From Thiobacillus sp. (lineage in GTDB: Bacteria; Pseudomonadota; Gammaproteobacteria; Burkholderiales; Thiobacillaceae): a stretch of DNA of 50,124 bases. Of the stretch, positions 47,883 to 50,124 are shown piece after piece (positions within the stretch are counted from its first letter, which is position 1; every line of letters begins with the position of its first letter). The notes below the pieces were generated by a model. It ran no database searches and was not told the origin of the DNA. It saw nothing but the letters and a program-made list of their open reading frames with translations. The DNA lies in NCBI GenBank assembly GCA_011391285.1, contig JAABQU010000011.1, positions 1-50,124 on the forward strand, read 5' to 3'. The translations under genes were made by a program, and so were the position numbers.

Positions 47883-49177
47883 GCCTGGTCGTCGATATTC
47901 TTTCCCTCGATCACGAGGGGCATGGCGTCGCGCGCGTCGACGGCAAGGTCACTTTCGTCGATGGCGCGCTGGCCGGCGAACGCGCCGAAATCGCCATTTA
48001 CCGCAAGCACGCCAAATACAACTCCGCCAACGCCGTCGCCATTCTGAAAGCCAGCGCGCAACGCACCGAACCACGCTGCAAATACTTTGGCCACTGCGGC
48101 GGCTGCTCGATGCAGCATCTGGAAGCCAGCGCACAGGTGGCCGCCAAGCAGCGTGTACTGGAAGAGAACCTCGCCCGCATCGGCAAGGTTCACCCCGACA
48201 CCATCCTGTCCGCCCTGCACGGCCCGAGCTGGGCGTATCGCACCCGCGCACGGTTGTCCGCGCGCTGGGTCGACAAGAAAGGCGGCGGCTTGGTGGGCTT
48301 CCGCGAAAAGCGTTCCAGCTACATCGCCGACATGGCGAGCTGCGAGGTGCTCACCCCGGATGTGTCGGCGCTGATCCAGCCGCTGCGCGAACTGATCAAC
48401 GAACTGTCCAACGCCGACCGCATCCCGCAGATCGAGGTGGCCGTCGGCGAGCATGTCACCGTCTTGGTATTCCGCCTGCTCGAACCCTGGACAGAAGACG
48501 ATGCCGCCCGCGTGCGCGCGTTTGCCGACCAGCATCATGTTCAGGTTTGGGAACAAGCCAAAGGCCCCGACACCGTCCGTCCTTTCTGGCCAAACATCGC
48601 CCCCGAACTCAGCTACAGCCTGCCCGAATTCGGTCTGGTGATGCCGTTCAAGCCGACCGACTTCACCCAGGTCAACGTCGCCATCAACCGCGCGCTGGTC
48701 AGCCGCGCCATGCGGCTGCTGAACCCGCAGCCGGGTGACCGCATCGCCGACCTGTTCTGCGGACTGGGCAACTTCACCCTGCCCATCGCCAGGAGCGGCG
48801 CCCAGGTGATGGGCATCGAAGGCAGCGCCGAACTGGTCGCCCGCGCGCGCGCAAACGCGCTGCACAACGCCCTGCCCAATGCCCGCTTCGCGGTCGACAA
48901 CCTGTTCGAAATGACACCGGAGAAATTCGCGGCACTCGGGGCCTTCGACAAGCTGTTGATCGATCCGCCACGCTCCGGCGCCATCGAAGTCGTCAAGTCA
49001 CTCCCCGACTCGGGCGCGCCGCATCGCATCGTCTACGTCTCGTGCGACCCCGCCACCCTGGCGCGCGACGCCGAGGTGATGGTGCACGTCAAGGGCTACC
49101 GGCTGGAAGCCGCCGGAGTCGCCAACATGTTCCCGCACACCGCGCATGTGGAGTCGATTGCCCTGTTTACGCGCTAA
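47879..49177 (+). CDS. rlmD: 23S rRNA (uracil-C5)-methyltransferase RlmD
   Basis: SAM-dependent enzyme that methylates U1939 of 23S rRNA. Start ATG 47879 overlaps the exonuclease stop; 432 residues. N-terminal TRAM domain (about 1-58), Fe-S cluster cysteines C67, C73, C76 ([11 protein letters not shown]) and C155 (MASCEVL) at RumA-like spacing, then a Rossmann methyltransferase with [14 protein letters not shown], catalytic Cys in [11 protein letters not shown] and the C-terminal [12 protein letters not shown] motif. RlmC or TrmA paralogues lack the TRAM domain or the Fe-S spacing, so RlmD is preferred. Confidence 0.94.
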   Translation: MSLVVDILSLDHEGHGVARVDGKVTFVDGALAGERAEIAIYRKHAKYNSANAVAILKASAQRTEPRCKYFGHCGGCSMQHLEASAQVAAKQRVLEENLARIGKVHPDTILSALHGPSWAYRTRARLSARWVDKKGGGLVGFREKRSSYIADMASCEVLTPDVSALIQPLRELINELSNADRIPQIEVAVGEHVTVLVFRLLEPWTEDDAARVRAFADQHHVQVWEQAKGPDTVRPFWPNIAPELSYSLPEFGLVMPFKPTDFTQVNVAINRALVSRAMRLLNPQPGDRIADLFCGLGNFTLPIARSGAQVMGIEGSAELVARARANALHNALPNARFAVDNLFEMTPEKFAALGAFDKLLIDPPRSGAIEVVKSLPDSGAPHRIVYVSCDPATLARDAEVMVHVKGYRLEAAGVANMFPHTAHVESIALFTR

Positions 49178-49215
49178 TCCATTAAAATCCGCCGCTTAAC
49201 TCAACTTTTCAAATC

Positions 49216-50124
49216 ATGGCACTCATCGTACAAAAATACGGCGGCACCTCGGTCGCCAACGTCGAACGCATCCGCGCAGTGGCGGAACGCGTCGCCAAAT
49301 TCAAAATGCTCGGCCATCAGGTGGTGGTCGTGCTGTCCGCCATGTCGGGCGAGACCAACCGCCTGATCGGTCTGGCGAAGCAGATCCAGTCCACGCCCGA
49401 CCCGCGCGAACTGGACATGATGGTGTCGACCGGCGAGCAGGTCACCATTGCCCTCCTGGCGATGGCGCTGAAGGACCTGGGCCTGAAGGCAAAAAGCTAC
49501 ACCGGCGCGCAGGTGCGCATCCTCACCGACAACGCCTTCACCAAGGCGCGCATTGTGTCGATCGACGAAGCCAGGATGCGGGCCGACCTGGATTCCGGCC
49601 ACGTGGTCGTCGTCGCCGGCTTCCAGGGCGTCGACGAACAAGGCAACATCACGACGCTGGGACGCGGCGGCTCCGACACCACCGGCGTGGCGCTCGCCGC
49701 CGCGCTCAAGGCGGACGAGTGCCAGATCTACACCGACGTCGACGGCGTCTACACCACCGACCCGCGCATCGTGCCGGAAGCACGCCGGCTGAAGACCATC
49801 ACCTTCGAGGAAATGCTGGAAATGGCGAGCCTCGGTTCCAAGGTGCTGCAGATCCGCTCGGTCGAATTCGCCGGCAAGTACAAAGTCAAACTCCGCGTGC
49901 TGTCCAGCTTTCAGGACGAAGGCGACGGCACGCTCATCACCTTCGAGGAAAACAACACCATGGAACAAGCAGTCGTTTCCGGCATCGCCTTCAACCGCGA
50001 CGAAGCCAAAATCACCGTGGTCGGCGTGCCCGACCGTCCCGGCATCGCCTACCAGATTCTGGGGCCGGTCGCCGATGCCAACATCGACGTCGACATGATC
50101 GTGCAGAACGTGGGCCACACGAAC
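49216..50124 (+). CDS. lysC: Aspartate kinase, 5' part (runs off the right edge)
   Basis: First step of Lys, Thr, Met and DAP biosynthesis, phosphorylating aspartate. The open frame from ATG 49216 continues past the end; 303 codons are visible. Motifs: KYGGTSVANVERIR at the start, VVVVLSAMSGETNRL, ATP-binding GRGGSDTTGVALAAAL, TDVDGVYTTDPRIVPEARRL, then the regulatory ACT domain beginning near AVVSGIAFNRDEAKITVVG. The monofunctional betaproteobacterial type (about 400 residues, two ACT domains) is expected. A candidate -10 (TAAAAT, 49183-49188) precedes it. Confidence 0.97.
   Translation, partial: MALIVQKYGGTSVANVERIRAVAERVAKFKMLGHQVVVVLSAMSGETNRLIGLAKQIQSTPDPRELDMMVSTGEQVTIALLAMALKDLGLKAKSYTGAQVRILTDNAFTKARIVSIDEARMRADLDSGHVVVVAGFQGVDEQGNITTLGRGGSDTTGVALAAALKADECQIYTDVDGVYTTDPRIVPEARRLKTITFEEMLEMASLGSKVLQIRSVEFAGKYKVKLRVLSSFQDEGDGTLITFEENNTMEQAVVSGIAFNRDEAKITVVGVPDRPGIAYQILGPVADANIDVDMIVQNVGHTN

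Overview
The window is a GC-rich chromosomal stretch of a Gram-negative bacterium, most likely a betaproteobacterium. The evidence is the gene order thrS-infC-rpmI-rplT-pheST-ihfA-merR-tRNA-Pro, an ftsK-ispD-ispF-thpR operon, Mla/MCE-type lipid transport genes, lipoprotein and signal-peptide patterns of diderm cells, and intergenic repeat families seen in that class. The absence of large accessory islands and the mix of sensors and iron uptake would fit a free-living chemolithotroph such as a Thiobacillus relative. That genus-level guess is inference only. I see no rRNA, CRISPR array, transposase gene or prophage. Nearly every base is coding, and many genes overlap by 4 or 8 bases.

Layout. 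Bases 1-9900 (minus strand) hold the start of sodB, tRNA-Pro(GGG), a MerR regulator, ihfA, pheT, pheS, rplT, rpmI, infC, thrS, tRNA-Val(GAC) and a Ycf46-like AAA ATPase. Three hairpin terminators punctuate it, one of them directly in front of thrS. infC appears to start at a rare AUC codon. Bases 9901-13918 are the ftsK-ispD-ispF-thpR operon. Bases 14107-16224 (plus) hold trxB, an Smr-domain gene and a Bcp-type peroxiredoxin. A 321-bp inverted-repeat element with no gene follows, then a second repeat that supplies the last codons of a DinG/YoaA helicase.

Bases 18713-25471 hold an alpha/beta hydrolase overlapping a membrane GGDEF-EAL protein, ubiB, a helical protein of unknown function, an NlpC/P60 hydrolase and an exported protein of unknown function. 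Bases 25516-31876 hold a Fur-box-controlled Fe(III) ABC importer (fbpABC) with an intrinsic terminator inside the 5' end of the permease gene. A hybrid sensor kinase starts 4 bases after the ATPase gene.

Bases 31942-38282 hold a DUF302-like exported protein, a HIT-fold protein, and a tightly overlapped minus-strand operon: SH3-domain protein, M48 metallopeptidase, CHASE2 adenylate cyclase, metallo-beta-lactamase-fold cyclic nucleotide phosphodiesterase. Bases 38366-41853 hold an MCE lipid-transport operon: a MlaE-type permease, an ABC-ATPase-like protein that lacks a P-loop and the catalytic glutamate, a MlaD-type MCE protein and a lipoprotein. A secreted SCP2-like protein with its own promoter follows. 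Bases 41923-50124 hold slyD, pgi, a DUF4139 protein, a degenerate EAL-HDOD protein, a PolB-like exonuclease, rlmD and the 5' part of lysC.

The most interesting candidates for new biology are the P-loop-less ABC protein in the MCE operon, the cAMP synthesis/degradation operon coupled to an M48 peptidase and an SH3 protein, and the internal terminator and cysteine cluster of the iron transporter.
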